Notes under the pieces: model-generated
What the model was told of the DNA's origin: nothing
The model's database searches: none
Seen by the model: the letters and a program-made list of their open reading frames with translations, nothing else
From: Gammaproteobacteria bacterium
GTDB lineage: Bacteria; Pseudomonadota; Gammaproteobacteria; Chromatiales; Chromatiaceae
Assembly (NCBI GenBank): GCA_030621975.1
Contig: JAUXGQ010000128.1
Span: forward strand, 1 to 5,974
Direction of reading: 5' to 3'
DNA: 5,974 nt
Translations under genes and position numbers: made by a program
Shown: in pieces, positions 1 through 5,535 of the stretch
How the letters are laid out: each line of letters starts with the position of its first letter
Position numbering within the stretch: the first letter of the stretch is position 1

Positions 1-516
1 AGGGAGAAGCAGCAGTTTCACGACCCAGTCGTTTAGACTGCGCAACGCGATGGCATCATATTTTTCTGAATCGTCGGCGCGCAGGATATATTGAAAGACC
101 TGTCCCAGACCAGAGGTGTTCGGCCCCATTTCCGGCGTGCCGACACCCCGGGGAATCTGCGCCCGTGCATCTTGCAACCGTTCGAAGACGAGCTGGCGGG
201 CGAAGTAGATATCCGTGCCTTCCCTGAACACGACGGTAATGACCGAAAGCCCGGTCTTGGACGTGGAGCGAACCTCTTCAACATCGGGCAGGGCGTACAT
301 CACCGCCTCGATGGGATAGGTAATGAGCTGCTCCACCTCCTCGGCCGCCAGGCCCTGTGCCTCGGTATTTATCTGTACCTGGACATTGGTGACATCGGGG
401 AAGGCATCGAGATTGAGCCGCGGTATCAAGACAAAGGCCGCGCCGAGCGCAGCCAGCAGGGCGAGCACCACCAACAGCCGGTTGGCCACAGACCAGTCGA
501 TAAGTCGATTGAGCAC
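1..516 (-). CDS. czcA: Heavy-metal efflux RND permease, CzcA/CusA family (N-terminal 172 codons, cut by window edge)
   Basis: Inner-membrane proton/metal antiporter subunit of a tripartite efflux pump. Only the first 172 of about 1,040 residues usual for the family are present. Visible are a short cytoplasmic start with SVANRLLVV leading into the first membrane helix (residues about 12-31), then the periplasmic porter domain. The order of motifs is typical of heavy-metal RND pumps: DAFPDVTNVQVQINTEA (38-53), ITYPIEAVMYALP (65-77), EGTDIYFARQLV (99-110) and GPNTSGLGQVFQYIL (131-145). The start is GTG, the only usual start codon after the in-frame TAG of the upstream gene. An AGGGGG Shine-Dalgarno stretch 5 nt before it runs straight out of that stop codon, which suggests translational coupling. 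The gene follows the adaptor gene with a 9-nt gap. The charged TM4 motif that separates Co/Zn/Cd from Cu/Ag pumps is outside the window, so the symbol denotes family, not substrate. Confidence 0.93.
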   Translation of the reverse strand, partial: MLNRLIDWSVANRLLVVLALLAALGAAFVLIPRLNLDAFPDVTNVQVQINTEAQGLAAEEVEQLITYPIEAVMYALPDVEEVRSTSKTGLSVITVVFREGTDIYFARQLVFERLQDARAQIPRGVGTPEMGPNTSGLGQVFQYILRADDSEKYDAIALRSLNDWVVKLLLLP

Positions 517-525
517 GGCGACCCC

Positions 526-1713
526 CTAATGGCTGTGAACATCGAAACCAGACTTGGCCAGTTCCGACTGCACAAAAAACGCCCCCCGAGTGACCACGCG
601 GGTACCGGGCGCAAGCCCTTCGACCACTGCCAGCCCCGGCAGTTGTCGGATAACTTCCACCTCCTTTGGCTCAAACTCCCCCGGTTCCTCTTCCACGAAA
701 ACCTGCCAGTCCCCGTCGGGACTGCGCATCACTGCATCCACCGGCAGGGTGAGTGCGGATGTTCCTGACTCGCCGGTCTGGATCCTTGCCCTTACGAACT
801 GGCCCGGGTGCAGCCGGTCTTCGGGATTGGGAATCTCCAGGCGAACGGCCAGGGTGCGTGTGGACTCATCCAGTGCATGGTGCACCTGTATGACTTTACC
901 GTCGATCCATGTCTCCGCTGCCAACACACGCGCCGCGGCACCGATGTCGAGATGAGACGTCCACTTGGGATTGACGCGGGCTTCTACCCAGAGTCTGGAT
1001 TCGTCGGTGAGCTCAAACAGCAACTCACCGGGTTCCACCATCTGGCCAATGAGAAAATCATCCCGAATCACAGTACCGGCCTGAGGAGAAAGCAGGGTGA
1101 AACGGCCATTCGCTCGACTGATGTTGTTCGCGTTGATCAAGCGTTTAGTCTGCTTTGGCGTCATACCATAGGCCAGCAGCCGGGCTCGGGCTTGTTGGAA
1201 GGTCACTTGGGCTTCCACATAGCGCCGTTCCGAAACCACCTTCCTTCCCAGCTTTTTTACCCTTTGCCACTCCTTGGCAGCAACCAATAGCGCCCCTTGG
1301 GCCTCGGCCATAGAGACGCTGGAAAGGGTGACCAGCGGTTGTCCCACAACAACGCTATTACCGAGGCGAGCGTGCCGCTTTACAACCTGGGCCTCGATGC
1401 GTGAGGTAACCTGGCTGGACGCGTAGGCATTGAGATGGATCTCGCCCGGCGCCTCGATCTCCGTGGGGATGGGACGGGGTGTCAGTCTCTCCACCACGAT
1501 TCCAGCGCTGCGGCGCTGTTCGCTGTTCAGATGCACACGGTTTTCCTCATCACGGCCGTGTTCATCCCTATGTGCTTCTTCCCCACCCTGTTCGTCGCTG
1601 TGTTTTGCTTCGGCCGAATCTTCAGCGTGATCAAGCTCATCCGTGGCAAAAAGCGGCTTGGCATAAAGAAAGGCGAGGGTCAGGAGGCAAAGGCCCCATT
1701 TTCGAGTGTTCAT
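526..1713 (-). CDS. czcB: Efflux RND periplasmic adaptor subunit, CzcB/CusB-like
   Basis: Membrane-fusion protein of 395 residues that links the RND pump to the outer-membrane channel in the periplasm. Residues 1-23 are a signal peptide, probably cleaved after LFA. Residues 24-62 are strongly acidic with five histidines (29, 38, 48, 52, 61), a likely disordered metal-binding stretch seen in many CzcB-type adaptors. A barrel-sandwich half follows (about 88-130, with APGEI and GQPLVTLSS), then an alpha-helical hairpin (about 134-198), the second lipoyl half (about 203-237, LLSPQAGTVI and VEPGELLFEL), a beta-barrel (about 240-315, with LHPGQFVRARI) and a membrane-proximal domain (about 320-395, LPVDAVMRSPDG and GLAPGTRVVTRGAFF). 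The protein ends in HSH. An AGGAG Shine-Dalgarno site 9 nt before the ATG lies inside the end of the TolC-like gene, whose stop is 3 nt away. Family is clear; metal specificity is not. Confidence 0.95.
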   Translation of the reverse strand: MNTRKWGLCLLTLAFLYAKPLFATDELDHAEDSAEAKHSDEQGGEEAHRDEHGRDEENRVHLNSEQRRSAGIVVERLTPRPIPTEIEAPGEIHLNAYASSQVTSRIEAQVVKRHARLGNSVVVGQPLVTLSSVSMAEAQGALLVAAKEWQRVKKLGRKVVSERRYVEAQVTFQQARARLLAYGMTPKQTKRLINANNISRANGRFTLLSPQAGTVIRDDFLIGQMVEPGELLFELTDESRLWVEARVNPKWTSHLDIGAAARVLAAETWIDGKVIQVHHALDESTRTLAVRLEIPNPEDRLHPGQFVRARIQTGESGTSALTLPVDAVMRSPDGDWQVFVEEEPGEFEPKEVEVIRQLPGLAVVEGLAPGTRVVTRGAFFVQSELAKSGFDVHSH

Positions 1714-1716
1714 GCT

Positions 1717-2991
1717 TTACTGCTCCTGTGTTGTCTTGTTCAACCATGCGTTCAAGGTGCCGGACGCACTCAGCCACTCAACCCAGGCGCTCCACAGGTC
1801 ACCGTGAAGCTCTACCCCTGCGATCTGTGTATCCAGTGTCTGTTGAATCTGCAGAAGGTAGTCCGTGGTATTCATCTCACCGGCCTGCCACTGGACCTCC
1901 AGTAATTCGACCCGCTGTTGCAGGCTGCTGCGTCCCCGGGAGATCCACAGAGACCAGGCATTCGCCACCAATTCGTAGCGCTCCCGCGCACCGTTGAGCC
2001 TGGCTTGCAGGTTTCGGAAGGCCTGCTGCGCTTCCTGTTCCGCTTGCAGTGCCTCAGACTGTGCAGCGTCTACACTGCTGCGGAAATCATTGCGGAACTG
2101 CAGAGGGATCGAAAATGCAATCTCCAGCTGGTTGTCCCGGTCGTCCCGGCCTGCGGCAACCCCGATAGTCGGATCCGGTTTGCGTTGCCGGTCTATTGCC
2201 GATATCTGCTTTCCGGCTGCCCGCGCCCGCAGATGAGCGGACTGCACCTTTGGATGTTTTGCGGCGAGTACCTCATCGTCGACGGCGTCGGGCAGGGTGG
2301 CCGGCAGGCGGTCGGGAAATTGCCTGACGTTTTCCAACCGATAACCGCAGAGGCTGAAGAAGTCACTCTGCGCGCGGACAAGTTCGGCGCCATTTGCAGC
2401 ATGCTGCATAACGGCCTCCATCAGTGTGAGGCTTGCCAATTCCAGTTCCGCCTGGGGGATGTCTCCGGCGGCGTGTCGCTGTTCTGCGAGTCGGACAAAG
2501 CGGTCCAATATCTCGGTACGGCGCCTGGAAAGGCCGGCGATCTCCGAGTAGGTGGTAATCTCGCCTAGAGCACGCAGAATTTCAGTTGCCTTTGTCAGTC
2601 GCAAGTCTGAAAGCCGCGCCTCGACAGCCCTCAGTTCGGCGCGGGCTGACTGCTCCAGCGCACTCCGCTTGTCGTGCCAGTCCAGGGTCTGGCTGAAGCC
2701 AATCATGTACTTGCTGTCCTCACGGTCTTCCTTCTGTTCGGTCAGGATCTCCAGGTCCGGATTATAGAGCGGCAGCCCCGCTCCTTTGAGACGTGCGCGG
2801 GCGGCTTCCACAGCAGCCTGGGCCGCCAGTATCTCCGCGTTTGTTTCGAGGGCACGACTAACGATGGCGCTCAGTTGTCGAACACCCACGTCATCATGTG
2901 ACTTCACCCCGGCGATCGCCGGCAGTGTCCAGGCAGCAAGGGCTAAAAGGCAGGCGGCCAGACCTGCGCGCAGGCAGATGGAAAAAGACAT
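1717..2991 (-). CDS. czcC: TolC-family outer-membrane efflux protein, CzcC-like
   Basis: Outer-membrane channel subunit of 424 residues for the metal pump. Residues 1-27 form a signal peptide (hydrophobic core LAACLLALAAWTLP, probable cleavage after AIA). No lipobox cysteine sits at the cleavage site, so it resembles CzcC more than lipidated CusC. Two outer-membrane-efflux repeats follow (about 38-215 and 240-410), each starting with long Ala/Glu/Arg-rich helices such as NAEILAAQAAVEAARARLKG (51-70). The RKPDPTIGVAAG stretch (270-281) and IAFSIPLQFRND (291-302) match the CzcC-type beta-strand region of the second repeat. The length is normal. The start ATG is chosen because the signal peptide begins there. 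The ribosome site is weak: ACGGA lies in the loop of a possible 5-bp hairpin just before the ATG. It is the first transporter gene of the set, 102 nt after the small exported gene. Confidence 0.93.
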   Translation of the reverse strand: MSFSICLRAGLAACLLALAAWTLPAIAGVKSHDDVGVRQLSAIVSRALETNAEILAAQAAVEAARARLKGAGLPLYNPDLEILTEQKEDREDSKYMIGFSQTLDWHDKRSALEQSARAELRAVEARLSDLRLTKATEILRALGEITTYSEIAGLSRRRTEILDRFVRLAEQRHAAGDIPQAELELASLTLMEAVMQHAANGAELVRAQSDFFSLCGYRLENVRQFPDRLPATLPDAVDDEVLAAKHPKVQSAHLRARAAGKQISAIDRQRKPDPTIGVAAGRDDRDNQLEIAFSIPLQFRNDFRSSVDAAQSEALQAEQEAQQAFRNLQARLNGARERYELVANAWSLWISRGRSSLQQRVELLEVQWQAGEMNTTDYLLQIQQTLDTQIAGVELHGDLWSAWVEWLSASGTLNAWLNKTTQEQ

Positions 2992-3093
2992 AACCTGAAT
3001 TCCGTAGGTTCGTTCACGACGAAAGCTCGCCGTGCGAGCCTAGCCGATCAAAGACCAGTCCGGCTCACAGGCAGACGAAAAATGTGACAGCAA
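2992..3093 (-). other. Leader region of the TolC-like gene with two small hairpins
   Basis: This 102-nt gap between the small exported gene and the TolC-like gene is the only sizeable gap in the operon. It holds a perfect 6-bp stem with a 3-nt loop (GCTCGC/GCGAGC, 3025-3039). On the transcribed strand only three T residues follow it, which is too few for a strong intrinsic terminator. A second inverted repeat, AACCT/AGGTT (2992-2996 and 3006-3010), sits directly before the start codon and would place the ACGGA ribosome site in its loop. The hairpins are seen in the sequence; a role in attenuating or timing expression is inference. Confidence 0.4.
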
Positions 3094-3408
3094 TCAGGAC
3101 GGAATCGGAGGGCGGAGAAGTGTGGCGAGAGCGAAGTACGGTATTGAAACAGAATACGGGAACAGCACGGAGTTGCGATCAACAGGAAAATCAACAGGCT
3201 CAGCACCGTTCAACCCCAGCAAATGCAATACACCGTGGCAGCAATGATCACAGTCGGCTGCATCGTCCGCCCCGGTTGGATCGGTTGCGTGATCGCCGAC
3301 AGCGTGAGTCCGGTCCGTTGATATTTCGAGATGCACGTCAGCAGCCAATGCCATCCCGTAACCCAGGAGGGACACAACAAGGCATGTGATTAGAAAGCGA
3401 CGCAACAT
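3094..3408 (-). CDS. Small exported Cys/His-rich protein, CzcI-like position upstream of metal efflux genes
   Basis: A protein of 104 residues with a clear signal peptide (MLRRFLITCLVVSLLGYGMALA, cleavage after about residue 22) and a mature part of roughly 80 residues. The mature N-terminal half is rich in His and Asp (H26, H35, H40, D48, D49). It ends in the dense cluster CDHCCHG at 53-59, with another His at 62, a likely metal-binding site in the periplasm. The C-terminus LLRPPIPS resembles the RPP or RPN ending of small CzcI-like proteins that precede czcCBA-type operons. That resemblance comes from memory, not a search. Role is inferred: metal sensing, buffering or tuning of the pump. 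No Shine-Dalgarno site precedes the ATG, but an in-frame stop lies 24 nt upstream and no other usual start codon lies between. It is probably the first gene of the efflux operon. Confidence 0.85.
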   Translation of the reverse strand: MLRRFLITCLVVSLLGYGMALAADVHLEISTDRTHAVGDHATDPTGADDAADCDHCCHGVLHLLGLNGAEPVDFPVDRNSVLFPYSVSIPYFALATLLRPPIPS

Positions 3409-3441
3409 AGGGCTAAGTCGAAAAAACGTTCAACGGCCTCA

Positions 3442-3469
3442 AGATTACACCATATGGTCAGGCGATCAA
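3442..3469 (-). promoter_or_regulatory. Candidate sigma70-type promoter of the metal efflux operon
   Basis: On the minus strand TTGATC (3469-3464) and TAATCT (3447-3442) are separated by 16 nt and lie about 35 nt before the start of the small exported gene. Four of six bases match the -35 consensus and three of six the -10 consensus, so this is a weak promoter that may need an activator. The spacer contains a perfect 10-bp palindrome. No better pair was seen between 3409 and 3572. Confidence 0.3.
3449..3458. promoter_or_regulatory. Perfect palindrome ACCATATGGT, possible operator
   Basis: This 10-bp perfect inverted repeat lies between the candidate -35 and -10 boxes of the efflux operon, where a metal-responsive repressor or activator would be expected to bind. 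The dyad is short and could be chance. No regulator gene is encoded in the window to pair with it. Confidence 0.25.
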
Positions 3470-3572
3470 AGCGCTTATCCGGCAATTACGAGAAAAGCGA
3501 GTCCGGCCGGAAATCCTTAAAATACCCCGATTAATCCAGAGCTTCCGGCGGCGCAGACATATGCTGGCGTTT

Positions 3573-4967
3573 TCAATTGCGAGTGACGGGGTACACGAGC
3601 TCCTGGTCAGACCCAGGGGACAGCGCCTCCTGCGACGGTTCGCCCAGGCACAGCTCGCGCAGTGTAATGCCCTGAAGGGCGGCGTCCACGGCTTGGTCAA
3701 CCCTGTCTATGATCCTGTCTACGGCCAGCTCCCGGTGAAGTTGCTGAGGCCACAGATCGGTGTCCTCCCCGCCGCTTCGGACCGTCTCCAGCAGGGTTTT
3801 CACGGAGATCCTTTCCGGGGCCTGGGCGGGCACGTAGACCGGTGGAGCCTCACCCGCCGCGATCACAAGACCGCCGGACTCCAGGGGTGCAATGATGCTC
3901 TCCACCACATCCGTCGGCACTGCCAGGTGCTTCGCCAGCGCCTCCAGGGTCCATGGGCCGATCCCGCGAAAGTGGTTATCCGCGATCAAGTACATCGATA
4001 AAAGGGCAAGGCGCTCCTTCATTCGATTGCTCAGGTTCAGCTCCCGGCGGCGCATGGTCAGGTACTCGGGGTGTTGGTGGTAGAAAGCGATGCTGGCGCC
4101 CACCAACAGAATAAGCCATGCCAGGTAGAGCCAAAGCATGAAGATAACCAGGATCGCGAACCCGGAGTAGATAGCGGCATACTTGGCCGAGGCCACCACG
4201 AAGGAGGCAAAGCCCCAACCAACGGTCTGCCAGAGAAAACCCGCCACCATAGCGCCGATGACGGCGGAGCCCAGGCGCACCCGGGTGTTCGGGACGAACA
4301 TATAGACGAAGGTGAAGGCCGCGATTACGAAAAGATACGGGACCAGGGCCCCGATGGTCTCCACCACCCAGGCGAGTCCAGGCAGCGTGACGAGCGCCTG
4401 CACCATCGAGTGACTCATAAGCGACGCCGTCGCACCCAATGCCGAGAACACGAGCACCGGGCCGATCATGATCACGCTGAGATAATCTCTGAAACGCTGG
4501 GCAAATGAACGGCCGTGCTTGACGTGCCAGGTATAGTTGAAGGCACCCTCGATCTTCTGGATCAGGGAGATCACGGTGTAAATGAGCAGCCCAAGGCCAA
4601 GCGCGCCGAGAACTCCGACCTTTATCTTATCAACGAAGCCGATCACGTTGGACGTGATCTCCCCCGCTCTTTCCCCCAGCGGCGTCATGAAATTGAGCAT
4701 CATGGGCTCAATTTGATTATGCACGCCAAAGGCCTTCAATACCGAAAAACTGACCGCCAACAGCGGCACCAGCGACAGCAGTGTGGTGTAAACGAGGCTC
4801 ATTGCCCGCAGGTTCAACTGGCCGTCCGTCAGATCGCGGCCGACCAGATAAAGCAGTCGGACCCATCGCACCAGCCCGGCCTGCCACCGGTGCAGGGCAG
4901 CGAGATCCGTATTCCAGATAACTCCTGAGAGTCTTTGCCAGAGTTCATGCGCGCTTGGCTTTTGCAT
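3573..4967 (-). CDS. YihY/BrkB-family inner-membrane protein with C-terminal cytoplasmic extension
   Basis: Polytopic inner-membrane protein of the YihY/virulence factor BrkB family, 464 residues from the chosen start. Six membrane helices are visible; in numbering from the upstream ATG at 4997 they lie near 66-90, 127-147, 172-193, 210-236, 243-268 and 278-304. Family landmarks are RAMSLVYTTLLSLVPLLAV in helix 1, NYTWHVKHGRSFAQRFRDYL before helix 3 and MLWLYLAWLILLVGASIAF in helix 6. About 170 residues follow the last helix. Part of these (about 325-390: RMKERLALLSMYLIADN, then EALAKHLAVPTDVVESIIAPLESGGLV) looks like a winged-helix fold. E. coli YihY is near 290 residues, so this is the longer form. 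The start at 4967 is preferred because the upstream ATG overlaps a perfect TATAAT; GGTG 5 nt before it is a modest ribosome site. The biochemical function of the family is not established; the old RNase BN label is wrong. Confidence 0.9.
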   Translation of the reverse strand: MQKPSAHELWQRLSGVIWNTDLAALHRWQAGLVRWVRLLYLVGRDLTDGQLNLRAMSLVYTTLLSLVPLLAVSFSVLKAFGVHNQIEPMMLNFMTPLGERAGEITSNVIGFVDKIKVGVLGALGLGLLIYTVISLIQKIEGAFNYTWHVKHGRSFAQRFRDYLSVIMIGPVLVFSALGATASLMSHSMVQALVTLPGLAWVVETIGALVPYLFVIAAFTFVYMFVPNTRVRLGSAVIGAMVAGFLWQTVGWGFASFVVASAKYAAIYSGFAILVIFMLWLYLAWLILLVGASIAFYHQHPEYLTMRRRELNLSNRMKERLALLSMYLIADNHFRGIGPWTLEALAKHLAVPTDVVESIIAPLESGGLVIAAGEAPPVYVPAQAPERISVKTLLETVRSGGEDTDLWPQQLHRELAVDRIIDRVDQAVDAALQGITLRELCLGEPSQEALSPGSDQELVYPVTRN

Positions 4968-4995
4968 AGGGGCACCGAGGAACCAAAGGGAAGGC

Positions 4996-5024
4996 ATTAT
5001 ACGCCACTGGAGCCATATCGTTAC
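4996..5024 (-). promoter_or_regulatory. Candidate promoter of the YihY/BrkB gene
   Basis: A perfect TATAAT lies on the minus strand at 5001-4996, and GTAACG (5024-5019), 17 nt upstream, matches three of six -35 bases. Transcription would begin near 4989, after the ATG at 4997 and about 20 nt before the ATG at 4967. The -10 box is convincing; the -35 is poor. Confidence 0.45.
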
Positions 5025-5045
5025 CCGTACCTCTATATACTACTC

Positions 5046-5069
5046 GCGCAGAGGCGCGGAGACGCAGAG
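5046..5069. repeat. Three tandem 8-bp units (GCGCAGAG type), dispersed intergenic repeat
   Basis: Three head-to-tail units, GCGCAGAG, GCGCGGAG and ACGCAGAG, are followed by AAAA. The units differ from each other at one to two bases. From memory, short intergenic arrays with this CTCTGCG/CGCAGAG pattern recur in many proteobacterial genomes; a copy count in this genome was not possible. It lies in the divergent promoter region, just upstream of the plus-strand promoter, and has no coding role. Confidence 0.6.
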
Positions 5070-5079
5070 AAAACCAGGG

Positions 5080-5108
5080 TTGATCTGTTCTGTTTCCGCA
5101 ACTATAAG
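5080..5108 (+). promoter_or_regulatory. Sigma70-type promoter of the membrane protein / K+ channel pair
   Basis: TTGATC (5080-5085) and TATAAG (5103-5108) are separated by exactly 17 nt and match four and five of the six consensus bases. Transcription would start near 5115, giving an A/T-rich leader of about 17 nt before the ATG at 5132. That leader contains no Shine-Dalgarno sequence. Confidence 0.55.
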
Positions 5109-5131
5109 ACTAATTTAAATATCACAAACTC

Positions 5132-5515
5132 ATGAACCTTGAAAAAGTCATCTTCGGTTTCTTCACCCTGCTCGCGCTTACCCTGAACGTCGGGTTTGTG
5201 GTGGGGGAGGTGACCAATCCCGGTCACCACAGCCTCTGGATGCTGTTTTCCGCACTACTGGTGAGCCTTATCACGACCGGGCTCAAACTGGGGGACCGTT
5301 CCCAGATCGGCGCGGTCTTCCTTTCCACCAGCCTGGTGGCGAACCTCCAACTGATCATCGCGATCATCATCTGGGCGCTGAGTGAAGGCGGTATGGCGAG
5401 CGGTCCCAGTCCCAACCTGATGGCGACGATAGTCTCCCTTGCCACCGGGGCATTGGTGGCCAACGTCGTATCGGTGCTGATGCTGGTGACCGACACGCTG
5501 ATGTCACGGCGCTAA
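5132..5515 (+). CDS. Four-helix membrane protein of unknown function, DUF6394-like
   Basis: Small integral membrane protein of 127 residues with four predicted helices, near residues 5-27, 34-53, 58-84 and 95-124. They are joined by short polar loops (EVTNPGHH, KLGDRSQ, SEGGMASGPSPN). Helices 1, 3 and 4 contain Asn or Gln inside hydrophobic runs (LTLNVGF, SLVANLQLI, ALVANVVSV), which may matter for helix packing or ion contact. The opening MNLEKVIFGFF and the KLGDRSQIGAVFLSTSLVANLQL segment resemble the DUF6394 family as I recall it; this is not a database result. The gene ends 20 nt before the K+ channel start and shares its promoter, so a partner or accessory role for the channel is a reasonable inference, not shown. 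The ATG at 5132 lacks a ribosome site but no better start follows. Confidence 0.8.
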   Translation: MNLEKVIFGFFTLLALTLNVGFVVGEVTNPGHHSLWMLFSALLVSLITTGLKLGDRSQIGAVFLSTSLVANLQLIIAIIIWALSEGGMASGPSPNLMATIVSLATGALVANVVSVLMLVTDTLMSRR

Positions 5516-5535
5516 CCCGACCTGAGTTCACTAGC

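Noticed and set aside
1..516. Assigning the pump to Co/Zn/Cd or Cu/Ag export
   Set aside because: The decisive transmembrane-helix-4 residues and central methionine or acidic sites are beyond the window edge; the N-terminal motifs are shared by both classes.
91..768. A 225-codon open frame on the plus strand opposite the pump and adaptor genes
   Set aside because: It is antisense to two clearly recognised genes, spans their junction, and its translation has no domain-like or hydrophobic pattern; it is a by-product of GC-rich codon use.
1435..2568. Several plus-strand open frames of 150-216 codons opposite the adaptor and TolC-like genes
   Set aside because: They mirror the codon pattern of the real genes, have no ribosome sites worth noting and give low-complexity or unrecognisable proteins.
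3409..3572. Intrinsic terminator after the YihY/BrkB gene
   Set aside because: A TCCGGCCGGA palindrome and a T6 run (near 3421-3426) exist but are about 75 nt apart, and the only stem next to the T run is 3 bp. Read-through from YihY into the efflux operon cannot be excluded.
4071..4928. Plus-strand open frames rich in His, Arg and Gln opposite the YihY/BrkB gene
   Set aside because: The composition is what the complement of a hydrophobic membrane-protein gene produces; no family features are seen.
3573..4967. YihY/BrkB-family protein as ribonuclease BN
   Set aside because: That name is a historical mis-assignment; the protein is polytopic membrane with no nuclease motif, and true RNase BN is a metallo-beta-lactamase-fold enzyme.
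5046..5069. Octamer array as a CRISPR or iteron origin
   Set aside because: Units are only 8 bp with no spacers, and there is no cas or rep gene; origin iterons are usually longer.
4935..5135. A 66-codon plus-strand frame running through the octamer repeat into the DUF6394-like start
   Set aside because: It overlaps the YihY start, both promoters and the repeat, and has no recognisable protein features.
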